From Straminergon stramineum (lineage: Eukaryota > Streptophyta > Bryopsida > Hypnales > Calliergonaceae): a stretch of DNA of 64,000 nt. The position numbers and the translations under genes were made by a program. The stretch covers positions 11,475,001 through 11,539,000 of the forward strand of contig OY987272.1 in the NCBI GenBank assembly GCA_963920665.1, read 5' to 3'. Below the pieces are notes generated by a model, which made no database searches, had not been told where the DNA came from, and saw nothing but the letters and a program-made list of their open reading frames with translations. Below are positions 49,597-61,118 of the stretch, in pieces; position 1 is the first letter of the stretch; each line of letters starts with the position of its first letter.

Positions 49597-50430
49597 GTAG
49601 TAGCGGAGGGCGGAAGAGAGATCGTGCCCAGGAATGTGCCTCCTGGACTTCCTCCACCGCGGAGGAAGTGGATGAACATTGTCTTCGACTTGAACGGCAT
49701 ACTCTATCAAACAGCGATGAAGTCCTACGGGGAGAAATTCAAACCGTACAAGCTCGAAGACAATGTTCTCTGCCACAAAAATCCCACAATCATCGGACCC
49801 AAGGCGGTATTCGCTCAGCAAAATCTAGGTGAATTCCTCTGGCAGGTGTCCGCGATCGCAGATAGGGTCTTAGTGTGGACCACCATGTTGAAGCGTAATG
49901 CAGAACCCATCGTTGGACACCTGTTCAATGGTTGTAGAGCACCCTATGATATACTCAGTCAAGAACAGTGCAAAAAGATAGAGTATTCTCCGGGAAAGTT
50001 CTTTCATCTGGCTGAGCAAGTGCATTGTATGAAAGTGCTCTCCGAGACCTTGTTCTGCAATCCGAGCGGGGGCACGTCTTTCACCTTGGATAATACGCTT
50101 CTCATTAACGACTCTCCGAACAAGAGTGTCTGCAATGAGAATGGAAATGCCATATTTCTAGACTCTTGGAGGCACCATAATCGCAGAGACGACGTCCTCA
50201 TGGGGGAACTCCTGCCATGGCTCAGACGTCTAGATTCGAACTACCAACCGGGCCAAATGCGGACATACATCAAGGAAAACCACATTGGTCTGAACCCATT
50301 GGGAGCAAGGGACTACAAGGTGGACCACCTCATAGACGCGATGAGAGAGTCATCGAAGGTCATGGGTTCTAGATACGAGCTCCCTGGAATAGGCGTAATC
50401 ATAGAGCGAGGCCGACGTAGGAAGTACGCT
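49597..50430 (+). CDS. Exon 4: FCP1-like (NLI) phosphatase fold, DxN variant
   Basis: An uninterrupted HAD-type FCP1 homology domain. Motif 1 is IVFDLNGIL (D1433, N1435) where active FCP1/SCP phosphatases have DxDx(T/V). Motif 2 is VLVWTTMLKRNAEPIV, and motif 3 is NTLLINDSPNKS, followed by N..NAIFLD.W. FCP1-family enzymes dephosphorylate the RNA polymerase II C-terminal tail. A DxN form of motif 1 also occurs in some plant FCP1-like proteins, so the change may be ancestral, and it would cost the general acid/base residue. This is the one exon without a stop. The frame runs on to TAG 50437-50439 if the GTAAAG donor at 50431 is not used. Confidence 0.75.
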
Positions 50431-50661
50431 GTAAAGTAGATTCTCTCTAGGTGTGAGATAGCAATTTCTGTATAGTCCTCGATTTGTACGCTACGATCTT
50501 CTGTAAATAATATATTGAGTTTGCATTTCTCTTAAATCTTTGCCATGTGCTTGGAAGGGTCACCATTCATGTCTCCCATTCTCGATTGAAGTTGCCTTTG
50601 CATTATATTTATTCGACGGTGGATAATGTGGGTGGGCTTCTGGAATTTGCACGTATTGCAG

Positions 50662-51582
50662 GTTGGAGGAGTTGATTTTGTTGAACCGCCGAAAAGGCAA
50701 AGGCTGACCAAGAGTCTGCTCTCCGGATCAGAAAGGTCGCTCTCCAACCAGTCCGAATCCGAGGGGGGGAGTTGCGACACAATTCCGTATTCCAAGCCAT
50801 ACATGTTGCGATCTGCCACAGACACCGCATCTGCGGCCATAGACTATTCCAAGGGGGACGTGGAAGAAGGTGTCGTGGACAACCCCCCGAGTCACGGACC
50901 TGTCAGGACTCCCATCTGCTCTCCTTCGCCGCTGAAACGGGCATCCTCGACCCAAGGGGACTCGTTCTCCCCTGCTCCATGGATCGATGCTACAACCAGT
51001 CGTAAACTAGACCTACCACTTGACAAACTGGCAAGTTGTCCTTGGCTCGAGGATGCACTTCAATCATCGCTCGCGATTCAGCAGCTTCCTAATGACATTG
51101 CCGAACGTAAGGCGACGCCTGCGTTCGACCATGAGACAAAGAGTGCATTGCCCTTGCCCATGACTGTTGCTCTTGGACCTCGGCTCCAAGATAAACAGCC
51201 TCATCCCTCGCTGTCTGCTGGAGCCAGACGATCTCCTTCTGCCGACAGTCTCTTTCGGCAACGAATTTTCAGAGATCACAGGCGGTCGCTCGACTCAAAA
51301 ATAGATGGGGCTTGACTTCCATATGTGGACAATGTCAATGCATCGCTACCGAGGCTACCTCCTCGAGGGTCAAAATTGCTTTCGACTTTCGAGCTGCCGC
51401 AAGCTACTCGAAGGCCAAAGCGGAAAGACAATGGATCTCAAAGTTTGGATTTGCGCGGCACATTGGACGGTGGAAGTGGGTGACACTATCATTCCCGACG
51501 CGATGATATCTTTAAAGGTCTAGCAAAGATAAAAGCAATGGAAGCAACCAAGAGCAATAGTACAACCAATAGTGATGCCTAG
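50662..51582 (+). pseudogene. Exon 5: basic and serine-rich C-terminal tail
   Basis: Starts after a TTGCAG acceptor with VGGVDFVEPPKRQRL, which holds an NLS-like PPKRQR. Rich in S, P and charged residues with no domain I recognise. TGA at 51313-51315 and 51481-51483 interrupt one frame that ends at TAG 51580-51582. Its phase-0 acceptor fits the donor at 50431, making it the tail of the FCP1 protein; it could instead be the last exon of a separate gene. Confidence 0.4.
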
Positions 51583-52062
51583 GTGACCAACTGAAGTTTC
51601 TGAAGCGAAAGGAACTTTGGGGTCTCTTTTACTATTAATAGCGTAGAAAATAATCACAAAAAAATACCTAAAGTAGTTCAGTACTCTTACATGTACGGTA
51701 ACGCTCCTTGTTACTACTTACATTCTAGGCAATCGTTTGCCTTCATAATTCAATCACTTCAAAGGACACTATGAACAAAAAGTTACATATTCTTTGTGTA
51801 TTCAATCTCCCAAATAAGTCAAACGGATTCAATTGAAATTCATTTGCATTTCATTTTTCCAAGGGCTTTGGTACATTCTTGAATGAACGTCTTCATATGT
51901 CTTTTCATGAGTTCTTGCAATCGATGCAATTCGACTCACTTGTTTTAAGTCATTTGAACCCAACCCTTATTCAAAACTATGTGTCCTTGGTTTTTATCGT
52001 TGGGTTCAACAACTATTACCTCAATGAAGCTTCGCACTCATTTTTCAAAGTCTCAAAATAAC

Positions 52063-52093
52063 CATATTGTCTCAATTTAATGAATAAGGCCTT
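52063..52093 (-). repeat. Right terminal inverted repeat
   Basis: Reads GTCTCAATTTAATGAATAAG then GCCTT at 52069-52093, the reverse complement of the left end apart from one G/A change. A further inverted copy of the subterminal word, GTCTCAAA, lies at 52050-52057. The sequence right of 52093 is unrelated to the element. Confidence 0.85.
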
Positions 52094-52251
52094 TTTTCAA
52101 GTATCTTGCTCTAACCTCATAAAGTTTCCATTGCTATTTAGCAGAAAATTCCCTAATTGATGGTTATGGCTTAATCCAGAGTATTAACACTTCTAGATTT
52201 GTGAATTTAAGAAAATTGTTTATATTTTCGATTTTTTAAAGGTGAACCAAT

Positions 52252-52633
52252 ATGGTAGTTCACAGACTGTACCCCATTGAAAGAGGTGGAGCTCTTTCAA
52301 GACTCTATTTGCAAATGTTATGTCAAATTATAGCATTCTTGCCAGCCTTGGTTAAAAAATGGATCAAGACTTATCTTAGATGGGATAAACCCGGAGTAGC
52401 TCCAATGGGACACTACATTTTTTAATAAAACATTTCACAATACTAGCCTATTCATCTTCAATAGCATATTGGGGTACTGCATCAAAGATCGAGGCAAAGA
52501 TCACTTTGAATACATCCACCGGAATGTGACTCTTGAGTAGATCAAAAAATGCTTTGAGGAGTATGTGAAACACGATACTCTATTTGCTATGAACTGCATC
52601 ATTTTAACCCACAAGAATCTCATTGAGAATTGA
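52252..52633 (+). pseudogene. HUH-type Rep (Replitron-like) fragment, decayed
   Basis: Two adjoining frames (52252-52425, then 52421-52633 after a shift in a T-run) read ERGGALSRLYLQMLCQ...WDKPGVAPMGHY and then LGYCIKDRGKDHFEYIHRNVT...TLFAMNCIILTHKN. ERGG...LHLQ and GYC.KD.G..HF are landmarks of the algal and plant HUH Rep proteins of Replitron-like elements. The HUH motif histidine is replaced by Tyr (TAT at 52306, one C-to-T from CAT); YCIK at 52475 is the YxxK-type motif. A TAG at 52538 also interrupts it. It lies 160 bp outside the right end of the giant element and is not part of it. Confidence 0.5.
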
Positions 52634-52639
52634 AAGGGC

Positions 52640-53800
52640 CGCTACTTTTTGCGGTTGCAAATTATAAAAACAATTACAAAATACTCTTCTTGGCACCTTT
52701 TTGCCCATGCTACATCCCAAACAATATATCCCTTCAGCTTCTTGAATTTTACCTGTTCGCCAAGACAATATGGATGTTATGGAATATACTAGGGTCGCGT
52801 CTTTGTGAAAAGGCATGATGCAATTTGACAGTGCTGTAAACATGGATGATGTGACTCAAATTTTTTTTAGCATACTAATTCCAAATCATGCCTAGCAGAC
52901 TTCAGGCAACAAAAATTAGCAATGGCCTTAGATGAGGCTTGAGAAGGGATACAATGTGATTCTATGGTTCTAAATAGTCATGTTGTTTTCCTACAGTTTT
53001 TGTTTTATCAATGTTTGAAAATGTACACACATTTTTTTAATTCACACATTCCATTCCTGGCAAGTATAGTTCTAGGTGTTGCAAAACAACATGTTGACAA
53101 TGTTGTCTTGCTCAATGAAAGTCAAGATGTTGCAATACCTCCAATGTAGGTGTCCGATAGCACTACTCAAATTGCAAGAGACTCTAGAGATGATGCCAGA
53201 TTCATTCCCATTGTGTACAATGACTGTGATAATCTTATTAGTTTTCTAATCTAGTTTGGAGCATGCAAATACAACTTGTGCCTTCTATTCTATGTCTAAA
53301 GAACTATGAGATTTTCACCTACACTTCTTCAACACATTTCCTATACTCACAAATTTTTTGATGGTAATACTTCATTGGTATGTGAATTGTAACGTATTTT
53401 GAACACATAGTGAATGGCATGTTCCAATTCAAATGATTCATTTCTATTGCCAAATAGGTGTCTTCATATTCATCTCCGTATTCATCGTTACATACATCAT
53501 CATATTTATATTGTCTTGGATGTTGGGGTGTATATGGGGGAGTAATCATGAGTAATTATTAGCCGATGCATCTTGTGAGTGACTATGCATTCAAAAGACA
53601 ACACAATAACTTATGGAACTACATTCACTTGTCAGCTATTGATATTAATTTACAAATGATTTGTCATTACTTATACAATCTCATACTTACTTGGCTTCAT
53701 ACTTAATACTCTCAATTTGAGTGAATACTTTTGTCTTCTCACATTTAGTCAAATTGCCATAAACTACATATCTAATTTTCATGAAGCTTGTGAAGTTTAT
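52640..53800. other. AT-rich DNA after the Rep remnant
   Basis: May include further decayed Rep-element sequence, since short balanced stretches continue to about 52.8 kb, but I cannot define a frame. Otherwise nothing recognised. Confidence 0.4.
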
Positions 53801-53802
53801 TT

Positions 53803-53992
53803 GACTACAAGAGAAAGGGATGTTTTAAGTATAGTCCTATAAGTAACAACCTTAAAGGGGTGTTTTCAATAAAAATTTACTAAAGACACATGTAATTTAA
53901 GTAAATTTTTACTGAAAACATTCCTTTAAGGTCTTTACTTGCAGGACTATATGTCTAGGACTATACTGAAAATACCCTTTTCTCTTGTAGTG
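53803..53992. mobile_element. CACTA-type hairpin MITE, 190 bp
   Basis: Nearly the whole element is an inverted repeat. The right end, read inward, is CACTACAAGAGAAAAGGG; the left end is GACTACAAGAGAAAGGG, with the first C changed. Inside follow TATAGTCCTA and CCTTAAAG on both arms. CACTACAAG is the standard terminus of plant CACTA elements. Flanking triplets TTT and TTC are close to the 3-bp duplication that family makes. Confidence 0.85.
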
Positions 53993-55289
53993 TTCAATGG
54001 AACTCTTATGCTCATAATTTGCCCAATAGTAACTAGATTAAAGCAATTTGATTTGCCATTACAAACAATTGGTTATCAAGCCCGGCAACTAAATTATTCG
54101 TAGGTGATCAATATGTATAGATAGTTAGTGCTATAGACTTACAAAACCAAACCCTTGCATGCATAGGATTCCAAAACTTGTCTATAAGTAACTTAGCCAC
54201 TCAGCAAATGTAGAAACATTTTTTTAAAAGTCAACTACTTGCACACTTGACCCAAGTTGACCATCTATTACATAAATTAGAATTAGAATGACACACATTG
54301 TCAGATTGTCACCTAGACAATTGGTTAATACTCTCACCACAAAATCATAACAATTAATGACTCCTAGATACATTCAATAACTCAATTTATGTATATAACA
54401 CTTATACGCAAGTAGCAAGTAGCTCAATTGAATTCTATCTAGATTACCTATATACAACAATGAATACTAAAAGCCAAATCAATAATATTCTTTACAATCA
54501 AAGTACTTCCAAGAAAATAAGTACTTGAGATTCAAATTACATGTAATAAGTCTCTCTTTAATTCAATCGACACATACAATTTAATTCTTCAACCACACAC
54601 TACAAAATTCAATCACTCAATTCAACAAACACACACGAGATAAACTCAAACTGATTACTTAAATTGCTCCATGCACTTACAATTATCTCAAAGTGACTCA
54701 TCCTAATGGAAAGAGGGAGGCGATTTGACCCTAGTAATACTTAGAAAACTAAATAGACCTAGAATTAAATTGCATGTCTACAACAACAAATCCTCTAGTT
54801 AGGCCTTGACCTCAAGAGGCAATTGCCTCATGCATGAAATTGTGGATCTTGAGATAGGCACTAAAAATTGTCTAGTGAACAAAACAACCTATAATAAACC
54901 CCTTCTAAACCCCTACTACACATTCTAATATCCCTAAAGAAAAAAAATTTGAAACCACTATTACAAAGAAAGAAAAGTTTTAAGAAAATCTATTTTAGTC
55001 ATAAATTTATTTAAACATAAACATTAGAAAAATAAATCTCTCCAAAAAATTATTATTTTTTATTTATCGTTTTCTTATTTTATTTTATTTTATTTCAAAT
55101 ATTTAACTTCAAAAAACTCTTCATCAATTTTTTTTATCATATGATACTTATAATTGTAAACAATGGAAGGTAAGTGAGTAGACTAAAAAACACAAAAAAA
55201 ATTGCATTGAATATAGAAAGCCTCACAAATTATTAGTGCAATACTCAAGGCTTCTCATGATAATGTTTCTTTTGGTCATAGCTTAAATC

Positions 55290-56330
55290 ATTCCATCTTT
55301 TATTCCTAGTTTCAATAATTTTATTAAATTTGAAAGAACATCTAAGCCATCAAGGTTTTTAAAAATATATGAAAATTTGGAATTTTCAATGTATTTCAAA
55401 GGTAAGATTTGGTGTCTTTATTAATCAATTTATAGATTTTGAGTATAAGCATTTTGAATTTTTGACAATTGACATAACATAATATGCAATAAAAGATAAG
55501 TAGAAGTGTATTTTGATTTCTATTGTCTATTCAAATTTCAAGTAAATTCATCATTTTCTTTACGCACATATTTTTAATAAATTTCAATAATTCATAATTC
55601 AAATTTTGAGTGAATTTTAGTATAAGAAGATAAAATGTTCTTTAGAATTTAATAACTAGGCTTATTTCATAATTTTTGAAATCACAAATGACTCATTAAA
55701 TCTTAAGACACCTATTGATATCGCATGTGTGATGTCTCCATTCAAATTTCCATTCAAATCTTCTATGCGCTATAAAATAATTATGTGATTTTCAACTTCA
55801 TTGAGGTTTCATCTCTGTATCCATATCTATATTATTCATCATGAATCTAATTATTGTTAAAAATAAATTAGAAAATAGATACACAAATATTTGTCAAACA
55901 TGAGTATTTGACTTTAATATTTCTTTGACTATTTTCTTGTTAGTACACTTTTATTACATTCTTAGCATATGATTGATTAAAGTTTCATCTTAAATTGAGT
56001 AGCAAAAATTGCTAAGGATTTGATCACCTTAACATCACCACTTTTTTAAAATGATTATTAAATAGTATTTTAAATAGTACTTTAGTATGTCCATTATGTA
56101 TTCATTTCTTCATAAAAATATTTACATGATAAAAATTTCAAAATTTCGATACAAGGATATTAAAAGTCAATCCATTTTAGTGCATGCATGAAAAAATAAT
56201 GGAAAATTACATTTTCTTTCCACCCAAAAATGCTTTCCAAAGAGGCAAAGACTTGCAACTATAAAAGTACTACAACAACCACAAAATTGTTGTACATGTC
56301 ATTCGTTTAGGAATTAAATCTTGGGAGGTA
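55290..56330 (+). repeat. Dispersed repeat family S, copy 2
   Basis: Aligns with 61390-62300 over about 1 kb and with 18710-19300 over its first half. Landmarks are GTATTTTGATTTCTATTG, ACATATTTTTAATAAATTTC then AATAATTCATAATTC, AAATCTTAAGACACCTATTG, TCTTAAATTGAGTAGCAAAA and ACAACAACCACAAAATTG. Confidence 0.65.
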
Positions 56331-59300
56331 TTTGGACAAAAAATGACCTATTCAATACTTTGTTGACTAAAATAATCTCTAGAGGTATAAATGAAAAAAA
56401 AAAAATTCATTTCTTATTGCATCACACAATTCAACTAATTTGAAGATTGCATTGCACTTCACAAAATTTTATCAAAACCAAATGGAAAAATTTTAATCCT
56501 TAAATGCCCAAGGCTTATTTTGATCTTCTTAGAATTTGCTCTAAATTGAAAAAAAAAAAATCCAACATTTACATCCATTTTATCCATTTTATCCATTTTA
56601 TTGGAATTATAATCATACAAATCTGAACTAGACATATTAGAAATCACATGGGAAAAAATATCACTTAAGGATTGAAAGATTAAAATGTTTGATCATAAAG
56701 GCGTTAAAATTGAGAAAGGGATTTGAAGTTTTGAATCTTCCTTTCACATATAGAATCTAAAAAGTTGGTCACCAAAAATATGAAGTTAAAGGGCATAACA
56801 TGTCTAATCCCAATCAATTTACTCAAATTAACTCAAAATCTACTCTAGAATTTTTTTAATGAATTTCTAAAGTGATTTTTTCTCCAAGGTTTAGGGTATT
56901 TGAGGCTCATTTCTAAAAGCCTTCAACACTAAAAAATCAAGACTTTGCAATAGACACTCTTGCACAAAATCTTAAATAGAAAAATCATAATCATTCTTTT
57001 TCATAATTGGATTTTTGATGCTAAAACTAGACTTCAAAAAGAATATTTAAAAAAATATAAACTATTAAAATTAGTAATTCGTTAAGATTTTATTTAACTT
57101 CAAAGTTTTGTTAATACCAAAATTTGGTGCCTTAAAGTATCATAATCAATGAGTTGAGCAAAAAAAAGTAATAGATGTTTAGGCTATTTGGTTCAAAATA
57201 TTCATAAATTTTTTTTCTACAAAGAAATATATCCCTAATCTCTATCAGATTGGTTTTATTGTTAGATAGTCAATTTTTTAAGTTTTGAGCTCTAATAAGC
57301 TTTTTAAATTATCTATGAGCTCCAATATAATACTTAAGTTAAATGGAACTCTAAGTTTTCTACCAACTTGAAAATTTTCTATTATTTAAAAAAAAAATTA
57401 TGATTGAAATAATTTTTTAACTAAAAAATGACAATAAATTGCTAATTTTAACAAAAAAAAATCCAACTAATTTGAAAAAAATTCAAAAGATAAAAATAAC
57501 TCCTTGTTGACGAACTTTACTTGAATGACCACTATTAAACTACATTAAGCCTTTACAATTGACTATTAGATTTTTCATATTTCAATAAGCTTGTGCCTTT
57601 TCTATAGATGCTGTTTTTTTAAGAAAATGTGGTGAAAAATAAAATTATTGTTTTTTTTTAAGTATATAAATAATATGTACATTAAACTACATGAATTAGA
57701 ATATGAATAGGAATATTCTGTAATTCTATCCAAAAATTACAATTGGAATGATAAAGAGTATTTTGTACTTTAAAAATGGAAATCAATTTAAAAGGAGAAA
57801 ATACAGATTAAATACATAGAATATTGTGATATTTGGATTTTAATACATGGAGTATTGAGGTTTCTAATTGCAATTATAACTCATTGAATTTTAGTTTTTT
57901 GCAAAGATTTGAATTGGAATCAAATTATTATTTATTAGGCTTTATCTTTAAAATTTTAGTCAAAACAAAAATTGAATACTTTGAAAATTACAATCAAGTT
58001 GACCTAGGTTATTCTACTTTTTGGATTTGAGGATGTTTGGAGGTTGAAACAAAACCAATAGATTCAAAGAATTTAAAGCCATTATATAAAAGACATTGTC
58101 TCTTATGTAAAATTTAACTAATCTACATCTCATTGAGGACTAAAAATTAAAATCTTTCAAGAACCATAGGTCATGTCTACTTTCGTTTTAAGTTGTGCTT
58201 CAAAGGTTGCTAGTATATGAGGGATTATGAGCTTGTGAACCTATAAGCCTACAAATTCTTTGTATTTTTTTGGTCTATGATCTATGAGGTCCCTTGGATT
58301 AGGTTTTTGGAATTCATAGTCTAGTTTAGAAAAGAAAACAAAATAGTTTTGTTACATCATTCCTTACAAGAGATTCATAAAATAATAAAGGGAGAAAATG
58401 ATATATACTCATATTCATAATCGCAAACATAAATTAAATACATGAAAGGCCAATAGAAAACCCACATAAAATCATGAAGCAAATCAAAAAGTTCATTTAG
58501 AAGAGTCAAGCTTGGACTCAACACTATTATTTGACCATCCAATGTATAAATGACATTGTCAGACTTAGAGGCACATATATCCACAAAGTTTAAGACATTC
58601 AATGCATAAGTCTATCTATGTTGTTTGGGAATGCAACAACCATGACCCACATAGACTTTGAACATCTATTTAGAAAACACTAGTAACTCATAAAGCTTCT
58701 TAGGGTTTGGAAAAGTTTTCAGATTTGTAAGGAACAACCTTCTTCATGGTAGGCTCAATCGTTCAAAATTAATCTACAAAGCATCAATGACATTAATTAC
58801 ATGATATTTTGTAACATTATTCATTAGCATCACTTTCAATGAATTTTAGAGCCAAATTTACCTATTAAATTTAGACTTCTTCACAAAGCATTGTTGTGTA
58901 GTATACATCACCTCTAGATCCTACAAAGTTGCAACAACCAGTTCTAGAGCCATCGCAACAAGCAATGGAATTCAAATCATCAACTAAAAGAGTGCTTTAA
59001 ACATATCCTTCTCTCTTTCTTGCACCATAATGTAACACATAAAATTCTAGCTTGTGGTGATATAAGCTCTTTTACAAACATCATAGAAAAACAAATCTAC
59101 TAGAATGAGTGACTGTTTGAAAACAAAATGAAATCAAACCACCAATATGAGTTTAAACTACAATCACATTTATCCATTGATACAATGCAATCATGAATGA
59201 TACTACTCGGAGTGGTCGAGGCCTCTATTAACATTTGCATGAATTAAGGGTCCTTCTTTCTTCCTTTGCACCAAGGTTTGGGGCCCATCATTGCTAGATC

Positions 59301-60410
59301 CTCCTTTTTAATGAAATTTTGCAAAATGTCATTGCAGCTAACATTCACACCACAAATTTGTAGTGTCGGGGTGGCTTGAAATTGAAAGTTTGAGGGTGCA
59401 TGCCATCGTAAATTGGGCACTAGCAATGAGATACCAAATCACATGGTCTATACACAACCACTTACATACATCAAGCAAATTTTTACCTCCACATTCTCTA
59501 AAGAAAAATAATTTTGATGTGTGATAGTGGTATATTGTAAGAATCTCCCACAAGTCTATTGCAAAGTGCCATGCCCAACAATGTGGAACCCCCTAAAATG
59601 CCTTATTTGCATTGCAAAAGAACATGAGTTCCGACTCCAACACCAATCCACCTTTGACCTATCGTGGGCACTACAAAGTATATAATTCTATTAAAGTGGT
59701 CATTTCTAACTTTTGATTTTGTTCAAAAGATATAGAACATGTGATGGATCAAAGCACTTACAAATTTTAGACTAGCTAGAGGTACCAAAAGTTTGACCAA
59801 TCCTCACATATACAAATCTAAACAAGAAGACGTTTCCTCTACAACAAGAGGGCCCTTGTCTATAAGAATATAATAGAGGTTATACCTCTATGTTCTCTAT
59901 TTACCATGTCATGATTTTTTGAGCTTGCTACATTTGAACTCAACTACCTTGCAAATCCAAATTAGTATCCAACAACTCAAAATAGAAAGAATATTCAAAG
60001 AACCTCAAATGCACCAACAAATGAACATTAGAACAAGTGGAACATCATAACATCAAAATGTGAAGGAAAATATCATTGATCAGTATTATCATGCTACCAT
60101 TTCCAAAGTTTAGAGCCATAATATATTTAGAAACTAAAATTGGCACTTCAAAATTAATGCATAATGCATTTCTATTAGCATGTTTCTAGAATGCTTATAT
60201 CCTAGTTTTGTTGGCATGGTTGTGGCTACAATTGAAGGTCAACCATAGTATGTGAACTCCAAGCACCTATATTATATTTTTAAATATTTTTGCAAGATGA
60301 ATTCCACAAAAGAAGGAAGTTCATTCATGCCCCTATGCCAACTTCAATTTCAATGAATTGAAGTTGCTTCTTTCTAGGGCAATAATTCTCAAAGTACAAA
60401 ATTGAAGAGG

Positions 60411-60593
60411 CCATAGTTCCTATAATATTGTAGATGCCCTTATCATTTTTTATTAAAATATTTCTTCACATGTAGATGTGATTTGAGTATTGTATTTGGA
60501 GGCCAAAGTTCCTATAATATTGTAGATGCCCTTATCATTTTTATTAAAATATTTCTTCACATGTAGATGTGATTTGAGTATTGTATTTGGAGG
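60411..60593 (+). repeat. 92-bp tandem duplication, nearly identical
   Basis: GGCC.AAGTTCCTATAATATT-type text through TGTATTTGGA occurs twice head to tail (period 92). The copies differ only by a T/A change near the start and the length of one T-run, so the duplication is recent. Non-coding. Confidence 0.9.
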
Positions 60594-61118
60594 TTAGTAG
60601 TACAAGATATATCGTTGAGGAATGGTTTATAGAGGCCGAAAATTGCAAAAGTTTTTGTAATTTTGCATTTATTAATGAATGCAAAGTCCCTAATCCCCAA
60701 AGTAAATTTATAAAATGCCATGGATTGGTAGAGTGACCACTAACTAAGTAACATTTGTATTGTTTGAACAACTTCCTTCACATGAGATTTTTTTTCAAGT
60801 TTTATAGATTCAACATGACCCAATCATATTTCATAGTTATAGAGTATTTATATTATTTACAATCATAAGTAAATTTTTTGAAAATAATCATTTTATCAAA
60901 AAATAGACAATTTTTTAAATCTCAGAAAAGAATTGTAAAGATTTTTGCTATTTTTGCCCCAAGTTCTATGCTCACCAAAACCTAGGCTCAAATCTCATAG
61001 GCTGCCATTAATTTTCTAAGCTCACATGCTAGCATTGTTGTGTAAGAATTTTATATTTTTCATATTTTTTAAAAACAAAATAGAATTGATTATTCATTAG
61101 TTTATAAATTTGCAACGG

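Larger units (their letters stand above)
44432..51582 (+). pseudogene. ParB - methyltransferase-like - FCP1 multidomain gene
   Basis: Five segments join in phase 0 at consensus junctions: 44432-45847, 46078-47403, 47610-49073, 49597-50430 and 50662-51582, about 1986 codons. Introns of 230, 206, 523 and 231 bp begin GTAGCA, GTAAGT, GTACAA and GTAAAG and end in TTTCAG, CTGCAG, GATCAG and TTGCAG. Nine in-frame stops (TAG at 45272, 46996, 47065, 48390, 48480 and 48813; TGA at 48051, 51313 and 51481) break it, without a detected frameshift. The third junction is the least certain: an AATAAA at 49361 and a coding-like stretch at 49469-49561 allow an alternative, in which one gene stops at 49106 and a separate FCP1 gene starts near 49469. 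No protein of this architecture is known to me. Confidence 0.6.
32803..52093. mobile_element. Giant TIR DNA transposon, about 19.3 kb
   Basis: The two ends are inverted repeats: AAGGCCTTATTC, then G (left) or A (right), then TTAAATTGAGACAA, then a further mismatch and ATG. This gives about 31 bp with two mismatches. Possible 4-bp target duplication TTTT on both sides cannot be separated from a T-run. Inside are a divergent pair of transcription units: a DUF7869-like presumed transposase (33353-36202, minus) and a five-exon multidomain gene (44432-51582, plus). Nineteen 19-bp palindromes lie between and within them and nowhere else in the window. Exons are markedly GC-richer than the surrounding DNA. 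I do not know a named superfamily with this gene set. Confidence 0.85.

Noticed and set aside
33353..51582. Alternative genetic code or readthrough of TAG/TGA
   Set aside because: Twelve stops without frameshift could suggest reassigned codons, but the window is plant nuclear DNA and the neighbouring gene family uses normal frames. C-to-T decay at CAG and CGA explains the pattern better.
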